DNA of 64,000 nt from Schistocephalus solidus (lineage: Eukaryota > Platyhelminthes > Cestoda > Diphyllobothriidea > Diphyllobothriidae): assembly GCA_017591395.1 (NCBI GenBank), contig WEDG01003974.1, forward strand, positions 124,001 to 188,000, in the 5' to 3' direction. A program made the position numbers and the translations under genes. Below are positions 20,456 to 31,025 of the stretch, piece by piece; position 1 is the first letter of the stretch; the number at the start of each line of letters is the position of its first letter. The notes under the pieces are model-generated. The model worked only from the letters and a program-made list of their open reading frames with translations. It made no database searches and was not told the DNA's origin.

Positions 20456-22020
20456 CCACTTACTCCTTCACATGAATGCTGAGAGCAAAGCTGAAAAGAC
20501 CTTCCCCTTGGCATTACAAAGCAAATCGTTTCATTTTGTTAACAGTTGCAAAAATCGGTATAAAATGATGAACATCTCAGTAGGGAATCCTCACATAAAC
20601 GTCTCTTCTATTGCAAACATAATCAACGTCGACGAGATCAGTAAAACTGGTTCTATAAAATCCAGGGACGAATTCGATATACGATGGAGTTTGAAACATT
20701 GACTAGCCAGTCTCTGCTGTTGCATTAAGCCTGCATAAAAGGATGGTTTTCGTAAAAAAATAAATAGTTGTCCTAACGCATGTATCTACTTAGAGCCATG
20801 GAGAATCTGGATAGATGGGTATGCTAGCTGAAAAAAGATAGTATGACTGTCATTAACCCAACGAGGCAGAGTCGGCTAAGCATATTTTTTTCAAAGTAGT
20901 TTAAGCTTCCACTGGCAGCAACGCATACAAATCTGACGGCCCAGTCTGAGGGAAAACGTTTCACGTGCCTGACGGCAGGAGTCGTGAACAAGCAACCGTG
21001 CTTTAAGACTAGAAGAAAACTCGACATGGTTACCCGACTTTGCTTGGGTTGAAAGAGGATTTCCAACCGCAGTTTCGAGGGTTACTTTAGAGCATTTTCT
21101 AAAATTATGCGCAGGGATTTGAACAAAAACCAGGCTGTATGAGGAACTCACCGTACCGCATGTGGATGGGGGCTCAGATACAGCACTGGGGAGCGAAGGT
21201 GAACTAGGTGGTCTGTAGCAACAGAACATAAAGCGTAGGGAAAAGTTAAAAAAAAAGATTGACAAAATTATCAAACATCTCGGTAACACTAAAACAACAG
21301 AAGCAAATAGGGTTAATAATTTTGGCTAAAGGCTGATAAAGGTTGGTAAAAAGATGCAAAATCCACGTGTACCAGTGGCAGCGATTCCAAAAGCAGTTTC
21401 GCGCCAAAAATTTCAGGATAAGCCAGAATGATGCTTTGTCGGCTGACAGCTAACAGGAACTTCGCAAATTATTTGTTCAATGTGACATTATGATGCTTTT
21501 TCACCTCCTAAAACAGAAATCCCTCGGACTGCGCACGAAGAAATTCTCTGTCATGTTATCCGATTTTTGGAATTCCGAGCTTTATATATTCGGGTTTCGC
21601 ACAATCCAGGCAAGGTAACCCACTATTTCGTTACGTTCTCGATACCCAAAAATACTTCAACGAGAGTTTAGTAGCAACCAGCACCAACTTACCTTACGCT
21701 GCTTGTCCATCGAGAATTGCAAAATTTCGGGGATGCTGTGTAGAGGACGGTTGCACCCACATAATACACACCCTCTCTCATATAAATTGATTGATCCTCT
21801 TTTCTAAGAAGAGAGATCCGGTGCCGACATTATTAGGTGCATCCTTCCACGAATCATTTGGCTGGGCATTCGTTTACATCAGTAGTTCTGCATTTTGCGG
21901 TGGAAGGATTTTTTATTGCTCAGTATTTAAATAGTTTTGCACCCCTTGGTCCAAGACATAATTTACCTCGTTTTTTTTAGAGCGAGGACTATTAACACTG
22001 CCGATACAAGCGAAAATGCG
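20456..22020. other. No recognised gene; one unexplained minus-strand frame
   Basis: AT-rich. The only frame of note is minus 20891-21289 (132 aa), with no domain recognised and little to distinguish it from chance. No RNA gene seen. Confidence 0.4.
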
Positions 22021-22505
22021 AGTCCCAGGGAGTAATTGAGAAGAAATAGATGCGATCGCAGGGACAAGAGCTTAATTCGCTGGAGTCATGGTTTACAGGA
22101 TCCCAATCTACTAACAAGTGCAATGACTCAATTTGACCAGTACAATCGGCCATTCCGGGAGCGCCCAGGTGAACACATTTTCCAACGCCAGTGCCGGTGT
22201 GCCAGATGGCTGAGCAATCATCACGCCACCCTCCCAAAAGGGTGACGAAATTTCAGCGGATAACGACCCCCATGCCAGCCATCAAATCAATGAACGCACC
22301 AGAGCGCAGTCGTCATCGCTGAAGGTGGAGCAGTTAATGGCAGCAGTAGCATAGCGACGGCATCCTACTGCAACTACCTGTGTACGAAGTATCCGTATCT
22401 GATACTGTCTCTCAGGCTGGGTTCGAGTGGGAATCCGAAGTGTTAGGCGAATAAAGCACTTGTCTCAGCGATCGCATATACTTCTCGACTTTAACATTGT
22501 TTATC
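22021..22505 (+). mobile_element. PLE deletion derivative with inverted ends (P2)
   Basis: Starts with about 60 bp of PLE end in minus orientation (GAGAAGAAATAGATGCGATCGC) and continues in plus orientation with the C-terminal tail (CCAGATGGCTGAGCAATCATC, TTTCAGCGGATAACGACCC) and the terminal repeat, ending GCGATCGCATATACTTCTC near 22497. No RT or nuclease remains. The ends are the same as those of P1. A hammerhead-like relic lies at 22411-22446 (CTCAGGC, GGGTTC/GAATCC arms, GAAGTGTTAG). Confidence 0.75.
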
Positions 22506-23154
22506 AACTAGCATCAGGTAGGAGCTTGGGAAGATCCTGAATCTGTTTCTCGAGAGCAGGCCTTCTGACCGATGTAGTACAAATTGTTATTAAATGGCTA
22601 GGAAAATCCGTCCACAGATAAAAGTTTTCTTCTAAAATTTACCATTTAAGGAGACATGCCGAGTGAACTCCTAAGAAGACGCCTCGATCTGATTCTTTCG
22701 TGGAGTTCGTGTAGTAGAGTTCGGAGCGTTCGTGTATTATCCTGGGCTTGCCTATTCTATAAGGAGAAGATACGACGGATCCAACAACAGACTATTTCAG
22801 TATGCGGCTATTGTGGCCGCACGAGTCAACGTACATGCAAAATGACATTTGAACAGATAACAGAATGACTGACAAGGGGCAGAATTAGGAGTAAATGCAG
22901 AGTCATAAAACACATGGGCATCACGTGGCCTTCAACGAAGTCTTCCGACTAAGTTGCAAGGTTCCATTGCAATACCTACATCCACCGGGGCAGCGTCTAC
23001 TAGCAATAACAGGTGTGACCGTAATCAACTTAGTATAGCTTTATTTGTGTGCACAGGAGAAATCAATGCATACCTCGTATTTCCTGTAACCAAAAGTCAT
23101 CGAAATCTGTTAATCACATGCGATTTTCCGCACATTCCTCAGACATGCCTCTTT
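22506..23154. other. No gene recognised
   Basis: Short frames only. The frame at 22656-22868 has no known domain. Confidence 0.5.
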
Positions 23155-24020
23155 TCCCCACACAGTCGATGCAGTTCTTCAGAAGCACCCTGAAGGTCAG
23201 CCCCAACCCTTAGACTCCTTCTCCAGAAAGTTAACTCCTGCTCAATCGCCCTACATCACGTTTGAACTGGAACTCTTTGCTGTCTACCTTGCTGTGAAAC
23301 ACTTCCGGTACTTCGTTGTGTGCAAGGGTGCAAAAGGCAAGACACAGATAGCTGTTTTACGGTTGTCACCGATAATCAGTACGTCATATGCTTTGTGCAG
23401 TGAGGTACATACAGAAGTCAAACAAGAGCGTAGAAACTCACTGATGTGGTTAGGATCTTACATGATCCCATTCTGTCCGCCTACCAGCCTGCTACTGAGC
23501 GTTGCGCGCTTGTTTTTGACTTCTGTTTATACCTCACTGCACAAAGCATATGACGTACTGATGATCAGTAACAACCGTGAAAAAGCTGTCTGCGTCTTGT
23601 CTGTTGCACCCTAAGCAACATGCTCTTGTATTATATGTGACATGTGTCCTATGACACAACGTTCGTTTATCGCCAATAGTAGGCTGGCGGGCGGACAGAA
23701 TGGGATCGAGTGAGATCCTAACCACATCAGTGAGTGTCACGCGCTTGTTTGACTACATCCTTGAGTGTAGGAACTTCACTGTGTTTACGGATCATAAGCC
23801 CCTTACCGTCGCCCCCAAGTCCCCTTCTGGTAAGTTCAACCATTGGGAGATTCGCAAAACTGAACTAAATCTTGCATTTCACCTCAGACATCCGCCACAT
23901 CGACGCAAGGAGGTAGCCGACACACTGTTCAGATCTCCCATTTCTAATCTCCTACTCACTCCCGAGATCGACCTCAAAGGGCGGACTGCTGACCCAAATT
24001 CATGTTGGTTCTCCTTGTGA
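23155..24020 (+). pseudogene. Ty3/gypsy RNase H region, interrupted
   Basis: From about 23165: VDAVLQKHPEGQPQPLDSFS, then SPYITFELELFAVYLAVKHF, the start of a Ty3/gypsy RNase H. It is broken near 23320 by about 430 bp of foreign inverted repeat and resumes near 23755 with NFTVFTDHKPLT and further on RRKEVADTLFR. RNase H removes RNA from the RNA/DNA hybrid during reverse transcription. No intact frame spans it. No RT palm domain was found upstream, so the element is truncated or rearranged on that side. Confidence 0.8.
23325..23755. repeat. Inverted satellite-like insert in the gypsy RNase H
   Basis: The left arm (23330-23510) and right arm (23511-23752) are inverted copies of one sequence but in permuted order: blocks X-Y on the left, then inverted X and inverted Y on the right. 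For example TGCAGTGAGGTACATACAG (23398-23416) pairs with the complement at 23526-23544, and GGTTAGGATC...CCATTCTGTCCGC (23448-23480) pairs with 23692-23726. A permuted inverted arrangement fits a tandem-repeat unit of about 290 bp inserted in two orientations, not a simple hairpin transposon. Confidence 0.7.
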
Positions 24021-24099
24021 TGAGGATGTTTCCGGACACAAACTCCAGGACAGCCCACTGCTTTCTGGAAACAGCACCAATATCTGCAAAGTCTCCACC

Positions 24100-24741
24100 G
24101 CCCTTTGTGCCGCCATCCCACCGCCCTGTTTAAAAGTTCTCACCCTGGGAGTCGAGCTACCGACAAGCTGGTTTTCAACCGCTTCGTCTGGCGTAGGACG
24201 CACAAAGACCTAACAGCTTGGAAACGAGTTTGTCTCAGCTGTCAACTGAGCGAGGTCCAGCGGCAAAACCATCTCCCATCGGCACCATTCTCGGCCCTGC
24301 TTTGAGGTTCAGCCAAGTTCACCTGAAATATTGTGGGCCACCTGCCTTTGTCAAATGGTTATTCGATTCTCTTCACGTGCGTAGATTTATTCCCTCGGTT
24401 GCCGGACAATATCCCTCTGCCTGATGTCGCTGCTTCAACAGTGGTCAAAGAGTTTGTCAGTCGTTGTGTTGCCATTTTTGGTGCCTCCTCCAATATCGCG
24501 AATGATAGCGGTGACCAATTTGAACCTACCTTTTCCAGTATTTTATGTCTTTTTTAGGCTGCCAATGGGGTTGTCGAGCGGTTTCAACGCCAGTTGAAGG
24601 CCTAGTTACACGTCGCAGACCATCCAGAGAACTAGACCGATAATCTTTCCCTGGCCCTGCTGGACATCCATTCCGCTCTCAAGTCGAACCATGACTGTTC
24701 CACCGTTGAAATGTTGCTTGAAACCCCCGTCCGACTACCTG
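24100..24741 (+). pseudogene. Ty3/gypsy integrase, zinc-binding and core regions, broken
   Basis: Frames 24105-24305 and 24333-24557 give SSHPGSRATDKLVFNRFVW, CLSCQLSEVQRQNH (the HHCC-type zinc-binding end), then a core with TCVDLFPRLPDNIPLPD, VVKEFVSRCVAIFG and NDSGDQFEPTF (the catalytic Asp region; usually TDRGxQF). The later core and the VRLPGE-like end run to about 24741, where a LINE-R insertion breaks the element. Integrase joins the cDNA to the genome; this copy is dead. Confidence 0.8.
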
Positions 24742-26010
24742 GTGAGAGAGAGAGAGAGGAATCCGCTTTATTTTGAAGTATCATTCAAAATTTTCAGCAA
24801 AAATATAAATGGCTCCATTCACTACGATAATAGGATAAGTTAACATAATATGCAAGAATCAAAGAGTCAAAAATAGACATCAAGCGGGGAGACAGTTCCA
24901 GTCTCAGCTTTTTTATTTCAGTCTCTTCACACGTAAGGTAGCGTGCTAGAAATGGCAAAACGGAGCGCTGGTATGCCGTTGTACGGCAGGCTATATGGCG
25001 AAAGCCTCGGCACATCGGACGGGAAGGCTTCACAGAAATTAACTCAGAATGAAGGGGATGGGTTTCATCATCAAGGAATCGTCCAGTAAATTACTTGACT
25101 GTCGTAAAGTGCCGTTTTGTTATCAAGTCCACAAAAATATTATAAGAAACACCTGCAGCAGAAGAGAGCATTTAGAGAATACGTTTTAAAATCGAAAAAT
25201 TCTTTTTAGGCAAAGCTGGAAAAAATCACGGGAGGAAAATAAAGGATGAGGGGAAGAACACATGCCTCTATAAATCGCCAGATAAGGGCTTGAAGTGTGT
25301 GATAGGAACATAAACGGCGGATATAATATAGAAGTTTACGAATTTTTGTAAAAAGAGTATCGATATGTTGGTAGAATGAAAGATGGGATGTCAGACTAAC
25401 GCTAAGGTACCGAAAAGAGGATACATCGTTGGGAAGAACGGCTGAGTATTGAGAACTAGGGGATGGTTGCAGTTGAAAAACACATTGGTCAGATTTCTCA
25501 TGGTTAAGTTGAAGACCATTATCTGTAGACCAAGCTGAAACATAGACAGTGAAACAGACAGTGGAGATGTGTCCGATTTTTAAGAGGATGATCAACAACC
25601 ATGTTGTCGGCATATTTGATGTACAGACAATCGTCTGGTGATCTCAAATCTTCAGTATGAATGGAGAAGAGGTGAGGGGATAAGATGGCACCTTGAAGAA
25701 CACCGCAGTTGTTTGGAAGGACAGTAGATTGCCGCTTGCCGGATCGTACGCATTGATTCCGGGAAATAAAATAGTCTTCAAGCCAAGAGACGACCCGGCC
25801 GGGAGAGCCAGACGCAGATGTATTATTAAGGAGGAGATGGCGCAGGATGGTGTTGAAGGCAGAGAAGTAGTCAACAAATGCACATGCGTACGCACGGCAG
25901 CCCTTATCTAAATCTCGTAGAGCCGAATGTACCACAAGGGCAACAACATCTTGGGTACTACGCCGGGCAATCCCTCAAAGCACGGTCGAGGATTCTAACA
26001 ACCTCGTTTT
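24742..26010 (-). mobile_element. CR1-like LINE-R, 5'-truncated, inserted in gypsy
   Basis: On the minus strand: partial RT at about 26000-25206, then 3' UTR to 24742 ending in a (CT)n tail (GA repeat on the plus strand). Gypsy integrase sequence lies on both sides (ending 24741, resuming by about 26080), so LINE-R landed in an already inserted gypsy element. The microsatellite-like 3' tail also marks the copies at 10985 and 13474. Confidence 0.8.
25206..26000 (-). pseudogene. LINE-R reverse transcriptase, broken
   Basis: Frames 25519-25935 and 25206-25613 (minus) give motif A ACAFVDYFSAFNTI, LEDYFISRNQCVRSGKRQS, motif B GVLQGAILSPHLFSIHTEDL and motif C YADNMV (normally YADD, so the second catalytic Asp is Asn). 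Then WSTDNGLQLNHEKSDQCVF, SFRYLSVSLTSHLSFYQHI and RFIEACVLPLILY. This is the RT thumb and C-terminal region of a CR1/Jockey-like LINE. There is a frame change between the two parts. Confidence 0.8.
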
Positions 26011-26039
26011 ATGCCTCCGGCAATTCATATAGACTCTCT

Positions 26040-26480
26040 CCCTGGTTCCGCCCAGGATATCAGACTCTGAGGTTTAGCTCGAGAAAGATTTGGCTAGCTG
26101 CTCTCACATCTACCTCCGATGTGATCAACTCCGCCGGCCATTGAAACCCCTCTACGACAGCACATTCCGCGTTGTCTCTCGAGGGACGAAGACCTTCCAC
26201 TTCCAACGCGGAACGCGCGAGGAGGTGGTGACCGTGAAACGCTTCAAAGCTGCATCGGAATTGCCCTGTGGTTCGCTTCCCTCGAGTGCTCCACCTCCAC
26301 CACCATTTATCCCATCGTCCTGCATACTTCCTCTGACCCTCTTACTGTACCTACCCATTCATCTACCGCCAATACTCAAGCCCCAATACAAACTCACTCC
26401 TCAAAAGTATTCTCTGTATCAATCACCCATAGTGGACGGAAGGTTAATTAGTTACTCATGTTTTTTTTGGATATCTACAA
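26040..26480 (+). pseudogene. Ty3/gypsy integrase C-terminal tail
   Basis: In the frame through 26090: LASCSHIYLRCDQLRRPLKP, YDSTFRVVSRGTKTFHFQRG and VKRFKAASELP, followed by a Pro-rich tail. This is the usual C-terminal DNA-binding part of gypsy integrase. It continues the element from the other side of the LINE-R insertion. The frame is open for over 150 codons, but the rest of pol is broken. Confidence 0.8.
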
Positions 26481-26515
26481 TTCCTTCGGCGTCACTACAC
26501 GCCGCCCTCGGTGCT

Positions 26516-26949
26516 GTGGCAGTGCCACTTTATGCTGTCTCCTCGTACCCCTCGAGTTTCTGGTGAAGGCGGTCCGCTCGTATGATCGCCAACTCACGCG
26601 CTTTGTTCGCTTCACGTTCTTTGCGTCTTCGGTGCTGGAGCGATCCTCTTCGTCCTCCTGTCTGCCTCACACTCCTAGTTGTTTTGCTGCTGGAGCCGCG
26701 CGAGTCTTGGCATTGACCTCGCGAGACCTCGAAGCCAATCAAATTGCCTCATTTCACTGATTGCTGCGGGTGAGGGGGGACCTACGTCCTGTGGTCAAGC
26801 TCTCAACGGCGGACAAAGACGGTTAGCGGCGACTGCGTGTACAGCCCCTTTTGAGCGCTTTACTCTCAGTAAAGCCCGTTCAACTGAATCAGTCTTCTCT
26901 GACTTCTGATTTGGGAAACCTTCCTGTTGTCGGATTTACAACCTCAACA
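26516..26949 (+). repeat. Candidate 3' LTR of the gypsy element
   Basis: Directly follows the pol end. Starts TGTGGCAGTGCC and ends ACCTCAACA, fitting the TG...CA rule of LTRs. A CAGTAAAGCCCGTTCAACTG segment near 26868 resembles the R/U5 region of such elements. No second LTR copy was found in the window, so the boundaries are an inference. Confidence 0.45.
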
Positions 26950-27734
26950 GCCCTCTAACAAATGGGTTATAAGCGCCTTATCTTAAGAAAGTTAATTAGT
27001 ACCCTACCACCTGTCATTCTCTGTCGCTGAAGAGCGGGTATTGATTAACCAGCAATGGGCACACACTGGTAGCCAGGGTGAATATGGGCTAAATGTAGGT
27101 AACATAAGGCTGAAGTTGTTATGTTTCAAACTATCCACGCACACCCTCTCTTCTCTTCCCTTTGCAAATATAACTTGGCCGACTTCGGTCTGGTAGTTGG
27201 CCATTTATGAGCCTTGTTTTATTTCCGAAGGCCGAAAAATCAGTGTGAGCTCATTCCTCATAGAGTCATCCTTATACTTTTAATTATCCGATCGTAATGT
27301 AACTTGTCCCGTGAAAGATATCTCCAGGGTTACCACATATGGACTGCGTCAACACAGCCAAACCCCCAGCGTTCCTTGGTGGGAACAGATAGCAGTCATT
27401 CACTCATATCGATGTGTCTGTTAAATAGCTCTCCAAAGTCGAAAGGTATGAGCTATTCTCAGCGGCGTGACCCATCCTTCCAGGTGACTCATTCCGCCTT
27501 ATTCAATCTTACAAGCTGAGAAGATCGTATTTAATCAGTCCTTACCTAAGCGAAATTCCAAATTTTCCGCAACCTTCCCGAGAAGTTTGTGGTCACGCAG
27601 ATTGCGGCGGCATACAGACTTCGGTACGAAGTCAACCTCTCCAGAAATATTAGCAAATTGAACAACCCAACTATAATGTGACAACTACAGTTTTCGCAAA
27701 TTTCTGAGCTTGTATGTTAGCACTGTGGTAAGGT
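26950..27734. other. No gene recognised
   Basis: Mixed composition. Short frames only; no repeat relation noticed. Confidence 0.45.
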
Positions 27735-28378
27735 GTTTGTTGAGGGAGCGACGGTCCGAGAGGGCAGAGTTATCGGAAAGGCTTTTACTGAGGCGCCAAA
27801 GAGCATAAAGGCGGCTCAGCGAACTGTTACAGTAGGCAGTCTATTGAGGCGTCTGCATCCGCTGAATTGGTTGCGTCTTGGCGTCCATTGCGTGTTTTTC
27901 CCCTGCAGCCAATAGGCAAACGGCGCAGCGCCGAGTTGCTTCGAGCTATCACGGCCACCGGGGCGAATCTTGAGGAAGAATGAGGTGGAAATGAGGGCGA
28001 CGCGGGAATCAGTCATGCCGGCAATCATGGGAGAGGGCTACCACAGTACCCCCAGGTAGTCCGAAGGCAGTGTGGAGCGATGTCGAAGGAATTGTTCATG
28101 TCTAAAACGACATGTGTAAATAGTTGGTTAGCAAAATGAACCTGAGATCCATTGGAGGTACGGGAGGGTTGTATGTTGATTAAGAAGCTGCAGTTCAGAA
28201 CAGTGGACTTGGAAGATCAGGGAGTAGATGAGATGGAGGATATTGTGCAGGGGAAGTAGAGGACCAGAAGATAGAGCATCATCGGGCGCATCCGGATTAG
28301 TGTTGAGGATGGCAGCTTTGACGAGGTCCAGGCTGATACTCTCTTCCAGAGTTCAGTCTTGGACGTGAAAGAGACAAA
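27735..28378 (-). pseudogene. Possible LINE endonuclease C-terminus
   Basis: The minus-strand frame 27816-28028 reads MTDSRVALISTSFFLKIRP followed by a basic and Ala-rich stretch. It resembles the end of the LINE endonuclease (SDHRLVIS...L..P) and the linker after it, with His replaced by Ser. The sequence to 28378 has no recognised domain. The call rests on one short similarity. Confidence 0.3.
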
Positions 28379-28379
28379 A

Positions 28380-28560
28380 CGAGGCATGTGGTTGCCTGGC
28401 AGCCACGCCCTATTAATACTGCACCCATTGTGCCCTATTCACCTTTTTCGCGACGGTCTCTGATGCTGGGTTGAGAGTGAATCCGAGACGTCAGGCTAAT
28501 AAAACTCCTGTTCCAGTTCGACTACCTCCTGGGACTCGTCTCTTCGCTTCTATTAGCAAA
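28380..28560 (+). mobile_element. PLE pseudo-LTR fragment
   Basis: GGCAGCCACGCCCTATTAATACTG, then a hammerhead-like block (28460-28492: CTGATGC, GGGTTG/GAATCC, GAGACGTCAGG), then CTAATAAAACTCCTGTTCCAG. The same order is found at 31290-31435. It may be the direct-orientation 5' terminal repeat of the PLE that starts near 29040, with SINE sequence between. Confidence 0.65.
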
Positions 28561-28677
28561 TTGTTTGTGCACGATGCGCTACGATCGACCCGACGATACG
28601 AAACCTTCATCCTTCGAGAGGCCTCTACATATGCGTAGATGCGGTTTCTGCACAGGTGCCTCGACAACAACGTGTTG

Positions 28678-28985
28678 CTGAATTGTGTTTCCTTTGACCC
28701 ACTTGTGAAAAACTCGGCGGCCTCGGTGGGATTCGAACCCACGCCAGCGAGGAAATCCTGCTTGGGCAGTCAGCTTGCTGTATCAGAATTGGTGGATTCC
28801 ATACGTTGCAGTAGGCTGGGCGGGTAACTTGACCCAAGTGTGATTAAACTCACGGCTCCCGGTGGGGCCTCGTAGCTCATTTGGCTAGAGCGTTGGCTGT
28901 ACTAAAGCCTTCCCCTTGCTGGCGTGGGTTCGAATCCCACCGATGCCGCCGAGTTTTTCACAAGTGGGTCAAAGGAATTATTCAA
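28678..28985. repeat. Inverted pair of tRNA-derived SINE copies (SINE2)
   Basis: The outer arms CCTTTGACCCACTTGTGAAA (28690-28709) and its complement (28957-28976) are perfect inverted partners. Next to each is CTCGGCGGCCTCGGTGGGATTC-type tRNA sequence, minus strand on the left (to about 28800) and plus strand on the right (28866-28947). Single fragments of the same family lie at 32266-32350 and 43196-43265. Confidence 0.75.
28866..28947 (+). tRNA. tRNA-like sequence (SINE2 head), 82 nt
   Basis: Acceptor GGCCTCG pairs with CGATGCC except for one mismatch. A box TAGCTCATTTGGCTAGAG; T arm GTGGG-TTCGAAT-CCCAC perfectly paired. The anticodon arm GGCT-GTACTAA-AGCC gives an ACT anticodon and a longer variable region, as in Ser tRNAs, but ACT is not a normal serine anticodon. 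The match of the flanks with other copies shows that it is a SINE head. It could have promoter activity for pol III. Confidence 0.6.
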
Positions 28986-29329
28986 ATCTGCCAAAAATTC
29001 TCTACGAATTGTGTTTCATAAAAGCCCCCATTACACACGGAATTGACGAGACGAGCAGTATTTCAACAAGGCAGAGGAGTGATCCGAGGGCTTCCTCAAG
29101 ATTACCACGCAAGGCTTCGCCAGTACCGAGAGAGAATTGACCAGGGGAAGAGGAAACACGGTAAATTCAGGGGGGAATTTGGTACAAATCTGCTACAGCA
29201 GAGGGTGACTGAACGAGTCCCTTAACAAAGAGTGAGAAGTGACACAACACTGGAGAACAAATCCAGAAAACTGCCTAATAAAACGTTGCCCAAAATGGCA
29301 AACTGGTGCACAACTCGTCGTCAAAGGAG

Positions 29330-30060
29330 CTGAAGGAGGAGTAAATCTAGGTGTTACGGCATGAAGTCTCGTTTAACACAACTGATGCCAAACATGCGGA
29401 AATGATTGCAGTGGTGGAATGAATCCTCAGTAAGACGGATGCCACGGACGAGACTAAGGGCACTATCCGACACCGAGTGTCGTTTTTTCTCATGGCTTAC
29501 AGGCCATGCGAAGTGCTGTCCAAGGTCGAACGTGCTGCACTAAATAAACAAACCCCATAAAAACGCTGACACGCGCTATCAAAGCGACGTTGATTGCAAT
29601 GAAAAACTCAGATGCAATATCGCCAGCTGATCAAGGCATGGCAAGAGCCCAGGACACGGCCTTCGCCCGATTGCATGGCTTCCCTAATATGCATTAAGAG
29701 GGCGTTCCTCTTTGGCCCATCGTATAACTCAAAGGTACTCCAACTTGCGGATTGGCAAAGTGGCAAAGTCGAACAGTCTACGAGCAGGTGCAAGGCAACC
29801 CAATGGGTTCACCGATTTTGGCACTCATAGTTGAGGTGTTCCTAAAATGATTGGAGTCGCCGGCTTCTGACACCATAGACCAAAACTCTGGGCTCGGTAT
29901 GTGGATAATGCCTTCGCCTTTATCGAACGGGATCAGGTCTTGGAATTCAAAGTAGATCTCAACACCGTGTTTCCGGACATGTACTCCCCGATGGAGGAGG
30001 AAGAAATAAACCAGCTAGCCTTCCTCGACGTCCTCGTCTACCGCAAAGAATTTGGTGGTT
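29330..30060 (+). pseudogene. P3 reverse transcriptase, broken
   Basis: Recognisable only in pieces. The catalytic motif is YVDNAF where YVDDTF is usual, so an essential Asp is lost. The segment around 29700-29770 jumps from the KVHKEG-like region almost directly to VYEQVQGNPMGSP-like sequence, indicating a deletion of a few hundred bases of fingers and palm. Confidence 0.7.
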
Positions 30061-30101
30061 GAGAAGAATAAGTCGAAGGGACGATCACTGAAATATGGTT
30101 T

Positions 30102-30150
30102 TTATTGGCCTGACGTTTTGGACTAACTCTCGAACCCATCCTCAGAGACA
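30102..30150 (-). ncRNA. Hammerhead-ribozyme-like motif, mini-element left arm
   Basis: On the minus strand: CTGAGGA (30145-30139), GGGTTC arm (30137-30132), loop, GTCC, AAAAC, GTCAGGCC. CTGAGGA fits the CTGANGA consensus. The GAAAC box reads AAAAC and helix II is partly broken, so activity is doubtful. Confidence 0.55.
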
Positions 30151-30263
30151 GTTGCAGAAAAGGGTACTTGGGGCGCAAGTTGCGAATTATTTATAGGGCG
30201 TGGTTGCCAGGCCGCAGTTGTCGATTACTGGCGTGACCTATGTACCCTTTGCTGCAACTGTCT

Positions 30264-30302
30264 GTGATGATGGGTTCGAGCGAGAATCCGAAACGTCGGG
30301 CC
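30264..30302 (+). ncRNA. Hammerhead-ribozyme-like motif, mini-element right arm
   Basis: GTGATGA (first C of the core changed to G), helix II GGGTTC (30272-30277) with GAATCC (30284-30289) and a GAGCGA loop, GAAAC (30290-30294), GTC (30295-30297). Apart from the C3 change the core is complete. Helix III would be the minimal ACGT type seen in PLE ribozymes, which work best as dimers. Confidence 0.6.
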
Positions 30303-30729
30303 AATAAACACCATCTTTCAGTGATCGTCTCTTCTTCTTCTGCGCTACTTCCTGGAACTCGCCTGCTGGTTCTAACAGGAATTTTGTGGTCCAAAAACTA
30401 AAGTGTTCAGGAAAGCGACCAATATGACGCAAGTATTGAGCTTCAACAGCAACCACCCAATTAGCCACAAATGCGGTTGCGTTAGAGTGCTATATCGGTG
30501 TGTCGTGACGCATTGCGGTGAACCGGAGGACAAATTTACCAAGCTATAATATATTCGGCGGGTTCTTAGAACGATTGGATACCCACGCAACTTCGTCAAA
30601 CACTGCATACGTAAACGCAACGGATGAAAACCTTTAACCGGTCTCAAATTTTGGTGAGCTCTTCCGTATGTGAATAACGTCTCGAAGCCATCAGCAACCC
30701 CCTTAAACCAATCGGGGTCGGAGTTGCAC

Positions 30730-31025
30730 ACAGACCGGGGCAACCATCAGGCGCCAGGTCAAGCGGTCGAAAGACCCCGTGCCAAGGCAGGAAACCTCAA
30801 GAGTCTGGTGCAGTTGCATACAAAACAACTACGTCGGAGAATTTGGGAGACTAGTCAGTACGCGAATGGCCGAGCATGCAGCAGTGGTGAAAAGGAATGA
30901 CGCTAACTCCCAGATCGACACTCATTTGACGAGACAGACCACAACTTCAAGTTTGATGAGGCCAAAATTCTCGCCAGAGTCGACAACCGCATGAGTCGTG
31001 AACTGCTAGAGTTGTGGTTCTCCGG
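30730..31025 (+). pseudogene. P3 GIY-YIG endonuclease, broken
   Basis: In mixed frames: PIGVGVAHRPG, then a region equivalent to NYVGE-GRLVSTRMAEHAAVVKRNDANSQI (frame 30779-30994 reads MAEHAAVVKRNDANSQIDTH), then KFDEAKILARVDNR in another frame. This is the PLE nuclease signature with frameshifts. Confidence 0.7.

Larger units (their letters stand above)
30061..30360. mobile_element. 300-bp mini-element with inverted hammerhead-like ends
   Basis: Left arm (30061-30190, minus) and right arm (30240-30360, plus) are inverted copies of one PLE terminal sequence: GACGATCACTGAAATATGG against CCATCTTTCAGTGATCGTC, and both carry the ribozyme-like block facing outward. About 50 bp of GC-rich sequence lies between them, including GGGCGTGGTTGCCAGGC. 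It lies within P3 coding sequence, so it moved after P3 was inserted. It has no coding capacity. Confidence 0.7.

Noticed and set aside
20891..21289. Minus-strand 132-aa frame as a host exon
   Set aside because: No domain, no clear splice signals, and this length is not rare by chance in mixed-composition DNA.
28866..28947. Functional host tRNA-Ser gene
   Set aside because: Unusual ACT anticodon, an acceptor mismatch and flanks shared with other SINE2 copies point to a SINE head.
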